Origin: RPQJ01 sp963732375
Lineage (GTDB): Bacteria; Pseudomonadota; Gammaproteobacteria; Steroidobacterales; Steroidobacteraceae
DNA: 64,000 nt
Direction: 5' to 3'
Assembly: GCA_963732375.1 (NCBI GenBank)
Contig: CAVSZE010000013.1
Location: forward strand, 186,001 to 250,000
Part shown: piece after piece, positions 9,580 through 19,176 of the stretch
Position numbering within the stretch: the stretch's first letter is position 1
Layout: the number at the start of each line of letters is the position of its first letter
The notes under the pieces: model-generated
Databases searched by the model: none
Told to the model about the DNA's origin: nothing
Seen by the model: only the letters and a program-made list of their open reading frames with translations
Translations under genes and position numbers: made by a program

Positions 9580-10188
9580 ATGACAAAACCCAAGCTGATT
9601 TATTTCGACGCTCCGGTCAGTCGGGGCGAGGAGTGTCGCCTCGCGCTGCATCTCGCCGGAATCGACTTCGACGACGTGCGCGTCAACCCTGCCGCATGGC
9701 CCGCAATGAAAGAGCAGATGCCTTACGGTGCGCTGCCTGTTCTCGAGCTGCCGGGAAAGCCGGTACTGGCCCACACCAACGCCATCCTGGTGCTGATCGG
9801 TCGCCGCCACGGCCTGCATCCAGCGGACGACTTCGAGGCAGCGCGCCACGAGGGAATGATGCAGCACGTGGAGACACTGCGCGCCGTTGTCTCGCCGACA
9901 CTGCGGATGCCGGACGCCGAGAAGAAGGCCGCGCGCGAGGCGCTGGTGGCGGACTTCCTGCCCTCGTGGGCGAAGGCAGCCGAGAGGAACATCCTCAACA
10001 CGCCTTTCTTCGGCGGGGAGACGCTGCAGGTCGTGGACCTCAAACTGCACATGGCCGTGCGCTGGTTCATCGGCGGAAAGGTCGATCACATTCCCGCCAC
10101 GATCTTTGCCAGCTACCCGAGGCTCGTTGGCGTGCACGACGCGGTGCGTGACCACCCGGGCGTAATGGCCTGGTACGGGAAGCCCTGA
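9580..10188 (+). CDS. Glutathione S-transferase family protein
   Basis: A 202-residue cytoplasmic protein with an N-terminal thioredoxin-like domain (about 1-80) and an all-helical C-terminal domain. Tyr8 in KLIYFDAP, followed by a GEECRLALHLAGI stretch, resembles the catalytic-tyrosine region of sigma-type transferases. The MPYGALPVLEL segment holds the cis-proline and the HTNAIL segment the gamma-glutamyl contact. It stands alone downstream of the GGDEF-EAL gene. The substrate is unknown. Confidence 0.88.
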   Translation: MTKPKLIYFDAPVSRGEECRLALHLAGIDFDDVRVNPAAWPAMKEQMPYGALPVLELPGKPVLAHTNAILVLIGRRHGLHPADDFEAARHEGMMQHVETLRAVVSPTLRMPDAEKKAAREALVADFLPSWAKAAERNILNTPFFGGETLQVVDLKLHMAVRWFIGGKVDHIPATIFASYPRLVGVHDAVRDHPGVMAWYGKP

Positions 10189-10528
10189 GCGCCGCGGTAC
10201 CGGGCCGATCAAGTGCTCGAACGGCCAGTCGATGACCGTAAAGCTGCGTGTCAAGGGCGAGGTGTCACTCGCCTTGAGCGGCACTGGCACCGGCTGGGAC
10301 ATCGGGGTCGCCGTGGGCAACTTCATCATTTCCCGAAGGTAGGCCATTGCGCCCGCCGGCGCGTCGGTTCGAGAAGAGCGGACGGTCGGCTATTTCCGTC
10401 GTCGGCCAGAAGCAGCCGTATGAGCGCTGTTTCAAAATCGGACGCTCACGATCTCCCTCGCTCCACTTGTCAGCATCGGGCGAGAATATTCCGCAGCGCT
10501 TACGCACTGCCCGCACGGATCAGTCTTC
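10189..10528. other. Intergenic stretch with a possible gene remnant
   Basis: About 340 bases lie between the GST gene and the end of kdpE (convergent). No convincing full gene is present. A short plus-strand frame from ATG 10232 to TAG 10342 encodes 36 residues with a natural-looking pattern (VKLRVKGEVSLALSGTG) and may be the C-terminus of a lost gene. The second half, with the less GC-rich 10380-10480 part, gives no readable product on either strand. Confidence 0.35.
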
Positions 10529-11227
10529 CTAAGGATCGCCTGTTCTCAATCGATATCCTATGCCAGGTTCGGTCACGAGAAACTGCGGGCGCCGCGGGTC
10601 AGGCTCGAGCTTGACGCGCAGCCCCTTGATGCACACACGCAGCGCGCCGGAGTCTCCAGTTCGGTCCGGACCCCAGACCTCGCGCAGCAATTGTCGCGAT
10701 GTGACGATCATCCCGTCCTGACGCGCGAGGCACTCGAGGACGCGGTACTCCAGCGGAGTCAGGTGGATCGTGCCGGCCGGCCCGGTCGCGGCACGACGGG
10801 TTAGGTCGACTTGTGCCCGACCCAACGACAGCGCAGGAAGGGCACCCGCACCACGCGACGACCTGCGCAGACCGGCACGAACGCGCGCCAGCAGCTCGGG
10901 AGCACTGAACGGCTTGGTGACGTAGTCGTCGGCACCCGCGTCCAGCGCCGCGACCTTCTGTGATTCCAGCGTGCGAGCCGACAGTACGACGATAGGCACG
11001 GGAGACCATTTTCGGATGCGGCGGATCACGGTCACACCGTCTTCGTCTGGCAGCCCCAGATCGATCAGAAGCAGGTCGGGCTTGTGGGTGCGCGCCTCGA
11101 TCTCGCCACGCTCACCGTCGCCCGCCTCGATGACCCGGTACTGTTCCGCCTCGAGCAGCAGGCGCAGGACCGCGCGGATGCTGGGTTCATCTTCGATGAC
11201 GAGGATCTGGTGCATCGCCTGCGTCAT
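10529..11227 (-). CDS. kdpE: KdpE, response regulator of the Kdp potassium system
   Basis: A 232-residue OmpR-family regulator: receiver domain (about 7-122) with the phosphoacceptor in LLIDLGLPDEDG and the conserved lysine in YVTKPF, then a winged-helix domain (about 135-228) ending VTEPGIGYRLR. It normally activates kdpFABC when potassium is low or turgor falls. Its start overlaps the stop of kdpD by 4 bases, and it closes the kdp operon. Unlike its neighbours kdpD and kdpC, this frame is intact. Confidence 0.93.
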   Translation of the reverse strand: MTQAMHQILVIEDEPSIRAVLRLLLEAEQYRVIEAGDGERGEIEARTHKPDLLLIDLGLPDEDGVTVIRRIRKWSPVPIVVLSARTLESQKVAALDAGADDYVTKPFSAPELLARVRAGLRRSSRGAGALPALSLGRAQVDLTRRAATGPAGTIHLTPLEYRVLECLARQDGMIVTSRQLLREVWGPDRTGDSGALRVCIKGLRVKLEPDPRRPQFLVTEPGIGYRLRTGDP

Positions 11228-13913
11228 AACACGGCTTCGGCGACCGGCAACGTGAACTCGAACCGGGCGCCGCCGTGCGTCCCGGGCCCCGCCTTGATCT
11301 CACCACCGTGAGCGCTCACGATTGCACGACAGATGGCGAGGCCAAGGCCCGCCCCGACGACGGCACTTTCCCGTCGCCCACGCTGGAACTTCTCGAACAG
11401 CAATCGCGGATCGCCCGGTGGCAATCCCAGGCCTTCATCCTCCACCACGACATGCACCATCGAGGCGTCCGCCATTGCTTCGATCCTGATCCGCGTACCC
11501 ACCGGCGTGTATTTCACCGCGTTGTCGAGCAGATTGGCTATCACCTGTGACACCAGCACCGGATCCACGTTCACGCTGGGCAGATCCTCCGGCAGGTCGA
11601 TCGATATGGGACGGCCGTGGAGCCGGGGCTCGAGTCGATGCAGGGCGGCTCCGACCAGGTCTTCGACGGAGTGCGCATCGCACCGCAACTCGACACGGCC
11701 GGACTCGAAGCGCATCAGGTCGAGAACATTGGATATGAGATTGGACATCTCCTGCGCCTGTTCTTCGATCGAGTGCGCGAGCGACTGGCGGTCGGCCGGA
11801 TCCAGCGCCGAGCCGTGGCGGACCAGCGTGCTGGCGGCCCCGGCAATTACCGCCAGCGGTGTGCGCAGGTCGTGCGAAATCGACGCGAGCAGCGTGTTGC
11901 GCAGGCTCTCGCTCTCGGCGGCCACGCGCGAGGCCGCCGCTTCTTCACCGAGCGCGGCCCGTTCCCATGCCAGCGCGATCTGCCCGGCGAACGTCTCGAG
12001 CAGGTGCCGCTGCTCGGGCAGCAGGATGCGCCGCCGGTTGGTCGGCAGCACGGCGAGTACCCCGAGTGACCGCTGGGCACCGCCCAGGGGCAGGTAGACA
12101 GCAGGTGCCGCCGGCAGGGTGTCCGTTCCGAGACCGGCGCGCTGGCCATGATCGAAGACCCACTGCGCTATCGAGAGATCTGCGCCGCGGAACGAGCTGT
12201 CGAGTGGCGTCCGCCGGGGTAGCGCAGCCGACCCGCGGCATCCGGCGTCAACACGACGACCAGCGAGTCGAACACCTCGGCGACGTGCTTGACCGCGACG
12301 GCCGCCATAGCTGTCGCTGCCGCGCGTTCCAGCCAGTTCGCGGCTCATCGCATACAGCAGTGCGGTACGTCGCTCACGGGCGCCCGCGACGCGGTTCTGC
12401 TGCCGCACATTCGCCATCAGGTTGCCGATGATGAGCGTAACGGCCAACATGACCAGAAACGTGATCAGGTACTGCGCATCGCTCACCTGAAACGTGAACC
12501 ATGGCGGCACGAAGAAGAAGTCGAACGCCGCGACGCCGGCGATGGCGGTCAGCGTCCCCGGTCCGCGGCCGAGCCTGAGTCCGGCAATCGTCGCACCCAG
12601 CACGTAGATCATGGCGACGTTGGTCTCGGTGAACGTCGGATCCATCAGGAACGCGATGCAGGTGCAACCCGCGGTGATCGCCGCCGCCCAGCCGTAGCGC
12701 GACCAGTGGCACCTTGCGCGACAGGTCCAGTTGGGGTTTCGCGCGTCCGGCCGAGTCCTGGCCCTGGTGCGACACGACCAGAACGTCGAAGCCCTGCGCG
12801 TGCTTTCACGAGTTCAGTGGCCGTCGAGGGCCGCAGCAGCGCCTGCCAGCCGCGTCGCTTCGGCTCGCCGACCAGTACGCGTGTGGCGCCGCGCGTGCGC
12901 GCGTACTCCATCAGGGCCGTTGCAGCGGTCGAGCCGTCCAGCGTCACGGTGCCGGCGCCCAGCGACTCGGCCAGGCGCAGGATGTCGATGCGTCGATCAC
13001 GTTCCGGCGCCGACAGCCTCTGCAAGGCGGGCGTCTCGACGTAGACAGCCGTCCACTCGGCGTCGAGCGCATCGGCGAGCCGCTTGCCGGTGCGCACGAG
13101 CTGCTCCGCCTGCGCATCGGGACCGACGGCGACCAGCAGTCGATCGCGGGCAAGGTAGGCTCGCGATTGCGAGCCCGGATGGCCCTGCTCGCGTGCCGCC
13201 GCGTCGACACGGTCCGCGGTCCTGCGCAGGGCAAGTTCGCGCAGCGCCATCAGGTTCGGCTTGCGGAAGAAACGTTCGACGGCGATGCCGACCTGCTCGG
13301 ACAGGTAGACCTTGCCCTGTCGCAGCCGCTGCAGCAGGTCGTCCGGCGGAAGGTCGATCAGCTCGATCTCGTCCGCCTCGTCGAGCACGTGGTCCGGGAT
13401 GGTTTCGCGCTGCCGAATGCCGGTGATCTGCGCGACGAGATCGTTGAGGCTCTCGAGGTGCTGGACGTTGAGCGTCGTCCAGACATTGATGCCCGCGTCG
13501 CACAGTTCCGCGATGTCCTGCCAGCGCTTGGCGTGCCGGGGCGGCGGCTTGCCATCGACCAGGTTCGAGTGCGCCAGTTCGTCGACCAGCAGGATCTCGG
13601 GGCGACGCTGCAGTGCGGCGTCGAGGTCGAATTCGTGGCGAACCATGCCGCGATAACGGACCGCCTGCAACGGCAGGCTTTCCAGTGCCTCGACCATGCG
13701 TTCGGTCTCGCGACGGCCGTGCGGCTCGACGTAGCCCACGACCACGTCGGTTCCCGTCGCCCTGGCCGCGAGGGCGGCCTCTAGCATCGCATAGGTCTTG
13801 CCGACTCCGGCCGAGGCGCCGAAGAAAATGCGCAGTCGCCCGCGACGCGCCCGCGCTTCCTCGGCCTGAACCTGTGCGAGCAGTTGGTCCGGGTCCGGGC
13901 GGTCGTCGGTCAT
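11224..13913 (-). pseudogene. kdpD: KdpD sensor kinase, interrupted by about four frame changes
   Basis: The full KdpD order can be read across frames: N-terminal KdpD domain with Walker A GASAGVGKT and LLVDELAHSN, a USP-like domain, DUF4118 membrane segments (AFDFFFVPPW), GAF, then a histidine kinase with SISHDLRTPLA and intact N and G boxes. The frame changes near 12802-12808 and 12704-12712, leaves again near 12308 and returns near 12210. Residues on both sides of each break are well conserved and no other stop was seen. Either the gene broke very recently or the sequence has indel errors. ATG 13913 is the start, 8 bases after the rebuilt kdpC end. Confidence 0.85.
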
Positions 13914-13920
13914 GCGTCGA

Positions 13921-14491
13921 TTATCGCCCCGCGTCCAGCGCGAGGTTCAACTCCAGCACATTCACCCGCGGCTCGCCAAGGACGCCAAGCGTGCGTTCTT
14001 CCGTCGCTTCCGGACCAGCTGTCGCACCCTTTGCTGCGGCAGGCCCCGCTCGCGGGCCACCCGCGGCACCTGGAACTCGGCCGCAGCCCTGGAGATGTGC
14101 GGGTCGAGGCCACTGGCGGACGCGGTTACCAGGTCCACGGGCACTGGCCGTTCATTGCCCGGGTCCGCCGCCCGCAGCGCGACGACGCGGGCTTCGACGG
14201 CGGACAACAGTGCGCGGTTCAGGGGACCCTGGTTGGATCCGGACGACACTGCGCCATTGTTCGGCATCGGTCCCGTGGCCGAGGGCGGCCCCAGAAATAC
14301 TGCGGCGAGGAAAACGACTGCCCGATCAGGCGCGAGCCGACCAACTTGCCGACCGCGTGGACCAGACTGCCGCCGGCCCGCTCCGGAAACGCCACCGCTG
14401 CGACCAGCGTCACCAGCCCCGGGTAGACGACGCCCGTCACGACCGTCAGCAGCAGGAACACGACTATCGCCACGCGAAGTTCACGAATCAT
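13921..14491 (-). pseudogene. kdpC: KdpC subunit of the potassium-transporting ATPase, frameshifted twice
   Basis: KdpC is the single-span subunit that helps KdpA and KdpB assemble. The N-terminus is in one frame (IRELRVAIVVFLLLTVVTG, a membrane helix, to SPQYFWGRP). The ATGPMPNNGAVSSGSNQGP part continues in another frame after a one-base loss near 14282-14290. The end (TEERTLGVLGEPRVNVLELN) needs a further frame change near 14008-14014 and stops at TAA 13921-13923. The SGLDPHIS motif is preserved. Read as it stands, translation would end early with a foreign tail. Sequencing error is a real alternative to decay. Confidence 0.85.
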
Positions 14492-14501
14492 TGTGCTTTC
14501 C

Positions 14502-16580
14502 TCATGCCAGACCGGTGGCCGTCAGCAGCAGGTCGATCAGCTTGATCCCAACGAACGGCACCACGAGTCCGCCGAGCCCGTAGACGAGCAGGTTACGGCG
14601 CAACAGGTGCGCGGCGGACGCGGCGCGGGTCTTCACGCCGCGCAATGCGAGCGGCACCAGCACCACGATGATTAGCGCATTGAAGATCACGGCCGCGAGA
14701 ATGGCGCTCTCCGGACTCGCCAGTCGCATCAGGTTGAGCGCGTCGAGCTGCGGATAGGTCGTCGCGAAGGCCGCGGGAATGATGGCGAAGTACTTCGCAA
14801 CGTCGTTCGCGATCGAGAACGTCGTAAGCGCACCGCGGGTCACCAGCAACTGCTTGCCGACGTCCACCACCTCGATAAGCTTGGTGGGATTCGAGTCGAG
14901 GTCCACCATGTTGCCAGCTTCCTTCGCCGCCTGAGTGCCGGTGTTCATGGCGACGGCGACGTCCGCCTGTGCCAGGGCCGGCGCGTCGTTGGTTCCGTCG
15001 CCGCACATCGCGACAAGGTGCCCTTCGCCCTGGTAACGCCGGATCAAGGCGAGCTTGGTCTCCGGGGTGGCCTCGGCGAGAAAGTCGTCGACCCCCGCCT
15101 CGGCCGCGATCGCGGCCGCGGTCAGCCGGTTGTCACCGGTGACCATGACGGTCTTGATGCCCATCTGCCGCAGTTCCGCGAAGCGCTCGCGAATCCCGCC
15201 CTTGACGATGTCACGCAGTTCGATCACGCCGAGCACGCGCTTGCCCTCGGCGACCACGAGCGGCGTCGCGCCGCCTCGCGCCACCGTCTCGACCTGTTGC
15301 GTTACCGCGACCGGCCATGCGCCGCCTTCCGCTTCCACGAATTTCCGTACTGCGTCCGCCGCGCCCTTGCGCAGCCTACGTCCCACCAGGTCCACGCCAC
15401 TCATGCGGCTCTGCGCCGAGAACTTGTGGAATTCATGAGTCGTGCCGGCAAGGTCGCGACCGCGCAGCTGGAATCGTTGCTTGGCCAGCACGACGATGGA
15501 GCGTCCCTCCGGCGTCTCGTCCGCGAGCGAGGCCAGTTGCGCCGCGTCGGCGAGGTCCTGCTCCCTTACGCCCGGCGCCGCATAGAAGGCCGATGCCTGC
15601 CGGTCTCCCAGCGTGATCGTGCCGGTCTTGTCGAGCAGCAGCACGTCGACGTCGCCGGCCGCCTCGACGGCGCGGCCGGACGTGGCGATCACGTTCGAGC
15701 GGACCATGCGGTCCATGCCGGCAATGCCGATCGCGGACAGCAGCCCTCCGATGGTGGTGGGAATCAGGCAGACCAGCAGTGCGACCAGCACCACCGCGGT
15801 GACGGCGGTGCCGACGCCGGCACTGGCCACGGCGTACTCGGAAAATGGCCCCAGCGTGACCGTGGCGAGCAGGAACACCAGCGTCAGGAACGAAAGCAGG
15901 ATCGACAGGGCGATTTCATTCGGCGTCTTGCCGCGCTTGGCGCCCTCCACCATCGCGATCATACGGTCGAGGAACGCCTCGCCTGGATTGCTCGTGACAC
16001 GCACCACCAGCCAGTCCGAGAGCACGCGTGTGCCGCCCGTCACCGAGCAGAAGTCCCCGCCCGATTCACGCAACACCGGTGCCGATTCACCCGTAATGGC
16101 GCTTTCGTCCACCGCGGCCACGCCGTCGATGACCTCACCATCCGCGGGAACGACGTCCCGGGCTTCGACCAGCACGATGTCGTCGCGCCGCAGCGAGGAA
16201 GCCTGGACGAGCGTGTGGCCGTCCTCCGGGCGCCGGCTCTTGAGCTTCTTCGCCCGCACCTCCTTGCGCGTGGCCCGCAGCGCCGCGGCCTGGGCCTTGC
16301 CGCGACCCTCGGCCACCGCCTCGGCAAAATTCGCGAACAGCACCGTCAGCCACAACCACGCCGAGATCATCAGGATGAATCCGGGTCGCCCGGCCTCCGG
16401 TGCCATGCCGAGCAGCGCCGCGATACCCAGCAGCGTGGCGAAGATGCTGCCGACGTAGACGACGAACATGACCGGGTTGCGGACCTGGATCCGCGGGTCG
16501 AGCTTGGCGAACGAATCCCTGATTCCCTGCAGGACGATCGGCCGGGTCAGCGCAGTCGCGCCGGCTTGTGTCAGGGTCAT
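14502..16580 (-). CDS. kdpB: KdpB, P-type ATPase subunit of the potassium pump
   Basis: Catalytic subunit of the high-affinity potassium pump in the inner membrane, 692 residues, close to the family's usual 680. Visible motifs are TGES in the actuator domain, the phosphorylation site DKTGTITLG and GDGTNDAPALAQADVA of the hinge. The start MTLTQAG at 16580 was chosen over an upstream in-frame codon because it follows the kdpA stop by one base. The frame is intact, in contrast to kdpC and kdpD downstream. Confidence 0.97.
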   Translation of the reverse strand: MTLTQAGATALTRPIVLQGIRDSFAKLDPRIQVRNPVMFVVYVGSIFATLLGIAALLGMAPEAGRPGFILMISAWLWLTVLFANFAEAVAEGRGKAQAAALRATRKEVRAKKLKSRRPEDGHTLVQASSLRRDDIVLVEARDVVPADGEVIDGVAAVDESAITGESAPVLRESGGDFCSVTGGTRVLSDWLVVRVTSNPGEAFLDRMIAMVEGAKRGKTPNEIALSILLSFLTLVFLLATVTLGPFSEYAVASAGVGTAVTAVVLVALLVCLIPTTIGGLLSAIGIAGMDRMVRSNVIATSGRAVEAAGDVDVLLLDKTGTITLGDRQASAFYAAPGVREQDLADAAQLASLADETPEGRSIVVLAKQRFQLRGRDLAGTTHEFHKFSAQSRMSGVDLVGRRLRKGAADAVRKFVEAEGGAWPVAVTQQVETVARGGATPLVVAEGKRVLGVIELRDIVKGGIRERFAELRQMGIKTVMVTGDNRLTAAAIAAEAGVDDFLAEATPETKLALIRRYQGEGHLVAMCGDGTNDAPALAQADVAVAMNTGTQAAKEAGNMVDLDSNPTKLIEVVDVGKQLLVTRGALTTFSIANDVAKYFAIIPAAFATTYPQLDALNLMRLASPESAILAAVIFNALIIVVLVPLALRGVKTRAASAAHLLRRNLLVYGLGGLVVPFVGIKLIDLLLTATGLA

Positions 16581-16581
16581 T

Positions 16582-18390
16582 TCAATGGCTCCCGTAGAGC
16601 TGGAGGTGTTCGACGATCGGCCCGAGTGCGAGCGCTGGGACGAACGTGAGCGCACCCACCAGGAGCACGACGAACACCAGCAGCATGACGAACAGCGGCG
16701 TGTGGGTCGGCAGCGTTCCCGCCGTGACCGCTGTCGTCCGCTTTGCGGCCAGGCTGCCCGCGATCGCCAGCACCGGGATCATCAGCCAGTAACGCGACGC
16801 CCACATCGCTATCCCGAGCGCAATATTGTAGAAGGGCGTGTTCGCGGAAAGCCCGGCGAAGGCGCTGCCGTTGTTGTTGCCGGCCGACGAGAATGCGTAG
16901 AGGATCTCGGAGAATCCGTGGACCCCGGGATTGGCGACGCTCGCCGTCGCGGCCGGCACCATGACCGCGACGGCCGTGCCGAGCAGGACGATGGCCGGTG
17001 GCACCAGCAGCACGATCGACGCCATCTTCACCTCGTAAGCGCCGATTTTCTTGCCCAGGTATTCCGGCGTGCGGCCCACCATGAGCCCCGCGATGAATAC
17101 GGCGACGACGGCGAACATCAGCATGCCGTAGAGGCCGCTGCCCACGCCGCCGAAGACGACCTCGCCGAGCTGCATGAGCCACATCGGGACCAGCCCACCC
17201 AGCGGGGTGAAGGAGTCGTGCATGGAATTCACCGAGCCGTTCGACGCGGCCGTCGTGGCCGTCGCCCAGAGCGCGGAATTGGCAATGCCGAAGCGGGCCT
17301 CCTTGCCTTCCATGTTGCCGCCGGCCTGTGTCGCCGAGGCCGCCTGGTCGACACCGAGTGCATCGAAGCGGGGATTTCCCGCCTGCTCGGCCGCAAGCGC
17401 GCCGACCAGCAGCGGCACGAAGATCACCAGCATTGCGGCGAGGACCGCCCAGCCCTGGCGCCTGTCGTTGACCATGACCCCGAACGTGTAACAGAGGGCC
17501 GCCGAGATCAGCAGGATCGACAGCAGCTCGAAGAAATTCGACAGTGGCGTCGGGTTCTCGAACGGATGCGATGAGTTGGCGTTGAAGAATCCGCCGCCGT
17601 TGGTGCCGAGCTGCTTGATCGCTATCTGGCTCGCCGCAGGGCCGAGGGGCAACGTCTGCTCCGTGACGGCTTCGTGCTTTATCACGGGCGCGCCGGCTGC
17701 ATCGAACTGCGGCGTGCCGTCCGCATTGGTGGCCGGCACCTGCACGACCACTGGCTCGACGAGGCTCGCCGTCTGGTAAGGCGCGAAGGACTGCACCACC
17801 CCCTGTGAGGCCAGCACGACCGCCAGGATGAAGGACAGCGGCAGCAGGACGTAAAGCGTGCTGCGCGTGAAATCGACCCAGAAGTTGCCGATACTGCCGG
17901 ACTCGCGACGGGTGAAGCCGCGGATGAGAGCGATAAGCACGGCGATGCCGGAGGCCGCCGACAGGAAGTTCTGCACGGCGAGCCCGAGCATCTGGGTCAG
18001 GTAGCTCATCGTCGCTTCGCCGCCGTAACCCTGCCAGTTGGTGTTGGTCGCGAAACTGACCGCCGTGTTGAACGACGAGTCGGGCGATACCGCGGCAAGG
18101 TGCTGCGGATTCAGGGGCAGCACGGCCTGCAGCCGCTGCAGCGCGTAGACCGCGAGGAAGCCCAGGACATTCACCAGCAAGACGCCGAATGCATAGCGCT
18201 TCCAGTCCGATTCATCGGCCGGATCGACTCCGGAGACGCGGTAAATCAGCCGCTCCACGGGCCCGAGCAGCGGCGCAAGGAACGTACGCTCGCCCTGGAA
18301 GACCTTGGCCATGTAGGCGCCCAGCGGCTGCACGAGAAGCACGAGCACCACGAGGTACAACACAAGTTGCAGCAGTCCCTGGCCGGTCAT
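16582..18390 (-). CDS. kdpA: KdpA, potassium channel-like subunit of the Kdp pump
   Basis: A 602-residue inner-membrane protein with about ten hydrophobic segments and the four repeated pore-like stretches of KdpA, including GTNGGGFFNANSSHPFENPT and TNTNWQGYGGE. It binds potassium and passes it to KdpB. It is about 45 residues longer than E. coli KdpA, partly through a periplasmic-loop insertion near VQVPATNADGTPQFDAAG. The start overlaps the kdpF stop (ATGA). Confidence 0.97.
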   Translation of the reverse strand: MTGQGLLQLVLYLVVLVLLVQPLGAYMAKVFQGERTFLAPLLGPVERLIYRVSGVDPADESDWKRYAFGVLLVNVLGFLAVYALQRLQAVLPLNPQHLAAVSPDSSFNTAVSFATNTNWQGYGGEATMSYLTQMLGLAVQNFLSAASGIAVLIALIRGFTRRESGSIGNFWVDFTRSTLYVLLPLSFILAVVLASQGVVQSFAPYQTASLVEPVVVQVPATNADGTPQFDAAGAPVIKHEAVTEQTLPLGPAASQIAIKQLGTNGGGFFNANSSHPFENPTPLSNFFELLSILLISAALCYTFGVMVNDRRQGWAVLAAMLVIFVPLLVGALAAEQAGNPRFDALGVDQAASATQAGGNMEGKEARFGIANSALWATATTAASNGSVNSMHDSFTPLGGLVPMWLMQLGEVVFGGVGSGLYGMLMFAVVAVFIAGLMVGRTPEYLGKKIGAYEVKMASIVLLVPPAIVLLGTAVAVMVPAATASVANPGVHGFSEILYAFSSAGNNNGSAFAGLSANTPFYNIALGIAMWASRYWLMIPVLAIAGSLAAKRTTAVTAGTLPTHTPLFVMLLVFVVLLVGALTFVPALALGPIVEHLQLYGSH

Positions 18391-18479
18391 TGGAATTTCT
18401 CCGGGTAGAGGAGCGCGACCACGAGGTAGACGAACAGTCCCGCGGCCAGCACCAGACCGATGGCGTCGATGGCGGTCAT
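18387..18479 (-). CDS. kdpF: KdpF, small membrane subunit of the Kdp pump
   Basis: A 30-residue single-span peptide reading M-T-A-I-D-A-I-G-L-V-L-A-A-G-L-F-V-Y, then VVALLYPEKFQ; the YPEKF end is the KdpF hallmark. KdpF stabilises the KdpFABC complex. Its stop overlaps the kdpA start, and its ATG overlaps the stop of a second small ORF upstream. Confidence 0.93.
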   Translation of the reverse strand: MTAIDAIGLVLAAGLFVYLVVALLYPEKFQ

Positions 18480-18568
18480 GGCCGCTCCCTCAGCCGGTCG
18501 CACAGCTGGTACAGACCCCAGGTCGTGCCGCACAGCGCCAACGTCACCAGCAGAACGATGATTTCCAT
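18476..18568 (-). CDS. 30-residue membrane peptide encoded ahead of kdpF
   Basis: ATG 18568 to TGA 18476 encodes M-E-I-I-V-L-L-V-T-L-A-L-C-G-T-T-W-G-L, then YQLCDRLRERP: one hydrophobic helix and a short basic tail. A good ribosome site, CGGAGGT, lies about 6 bases before the ATG. The stop overlaps the kdpF ATG (ATGA), so the two are translationally coupled. Tiny ORFs of this kind ahead of kdpF occur elsewhere, from memory, but have no agreed name. It may be an extra Kdp subunit or a potassium-linked peptide. Confidence 0.7.
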   Translation of the reverse strand: MEIIVLLVTLALCGTTWGLYQLCDRLRERP

Positions 18569-18595
18569 GCGTCGACCTCCGGTTACGGAGGCAAT

Positions 18596-18627
18596 CTTAG
18601 GCAAACGGGTGTTAGGGCCGCGTTAGG
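18596..18627 (-). promoter_or_regulatory. Candidate KdpE operator upstream of the kdp operon
   Basis: On the coding strand, CCTAAC occurs twice with starts 11 bases apart (plus-strand GTTAGG at 18611-18616 and 18622-18627), followed by a related CCTAAG 15 bases nearer the operon (18596-18601). Helically phased direct repeats like this are typical of OmpR-family binding sites, and KdpE is the obvious candidate. No clear sigma70 pair was identified. Confidence 0.35.
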
Positions 18628-18660
18628 AAATCAAGCGGCAGACGGGGTCGCGCGGGTCAA

Positions 18661-19176
18661 GCGAAGCGCATGAGGCTGGCCAGACCGCAGCGCCATCGCC
18701 AGCCCCATCGATTACCGAAACCCGACCGCTTCAGAGGTACGCGAACGGCCACTTGTTTGCAGCACGACAGCCCTCTCAGGGTCGTTCTCGGTCCTGGACG
18801 GTCTGCTTTCGGGAGTGAGTGACTTGAACTCATTGCACACGGCACCGTGCACTGGCGCTACTGCGCACTCCGACGGTACGTCCTGGAATGTGGAGTGAGT
18901 GAGAAGTGTGCGTACCGGCAGGTCCCGGAGGGGACGCTCGCGGCGCGGTTGAAGCGGCGCATCGTCAGGATGCGGCGGAGTACCGGCGGTGGTTGGGGGA
19001 GAGGCCCTGGATCGCGAAACTGTAGAGGGCGCGAAGGTGGGCCGGGCGTTCGGGCATGCCGGGTTGCCACGAGTTGCTGTCGACGAGACCAACCCGACCG
19101 CATTACGCCACAATCTCAACGTGGTGTATCGTCCCCGCATTCTTGAGATGAGAGCAACCGCCAGGGGAAACGGATC
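18661..19176. other. Gene-poor region with a likely C-terminal gene remnant
   Basis: About 515 bases lie between the divergent kdp operon and the DUF885 gene. One plus-strand frame ending at TAG 19027-19029 reads AVEAAHRQDAAEYRRWLGER then PWIAKL, natural-looking protein sequence without a usable start, so probably the tail of a lost gene. GGAGTGAGTGA occurs twice, at 18812-18822 and 18892-18902. No tRNA or transposase was recognised. Confidence 0.35.

Noticed and set aside
10232..10342. 36-residue ORF after the GST gene, considered as a functional small gene.
   Set aside because: It has no evident ribosome site and looks like a C-terminal fragment; kept only as a note in the intergenic entry.
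15018..16649. Long plus-strand open frame across kdpB.
   Set aside because: kdpB on the minus strand has every P-type ATPase motif; the antisense reading is an artefact of codon bias.
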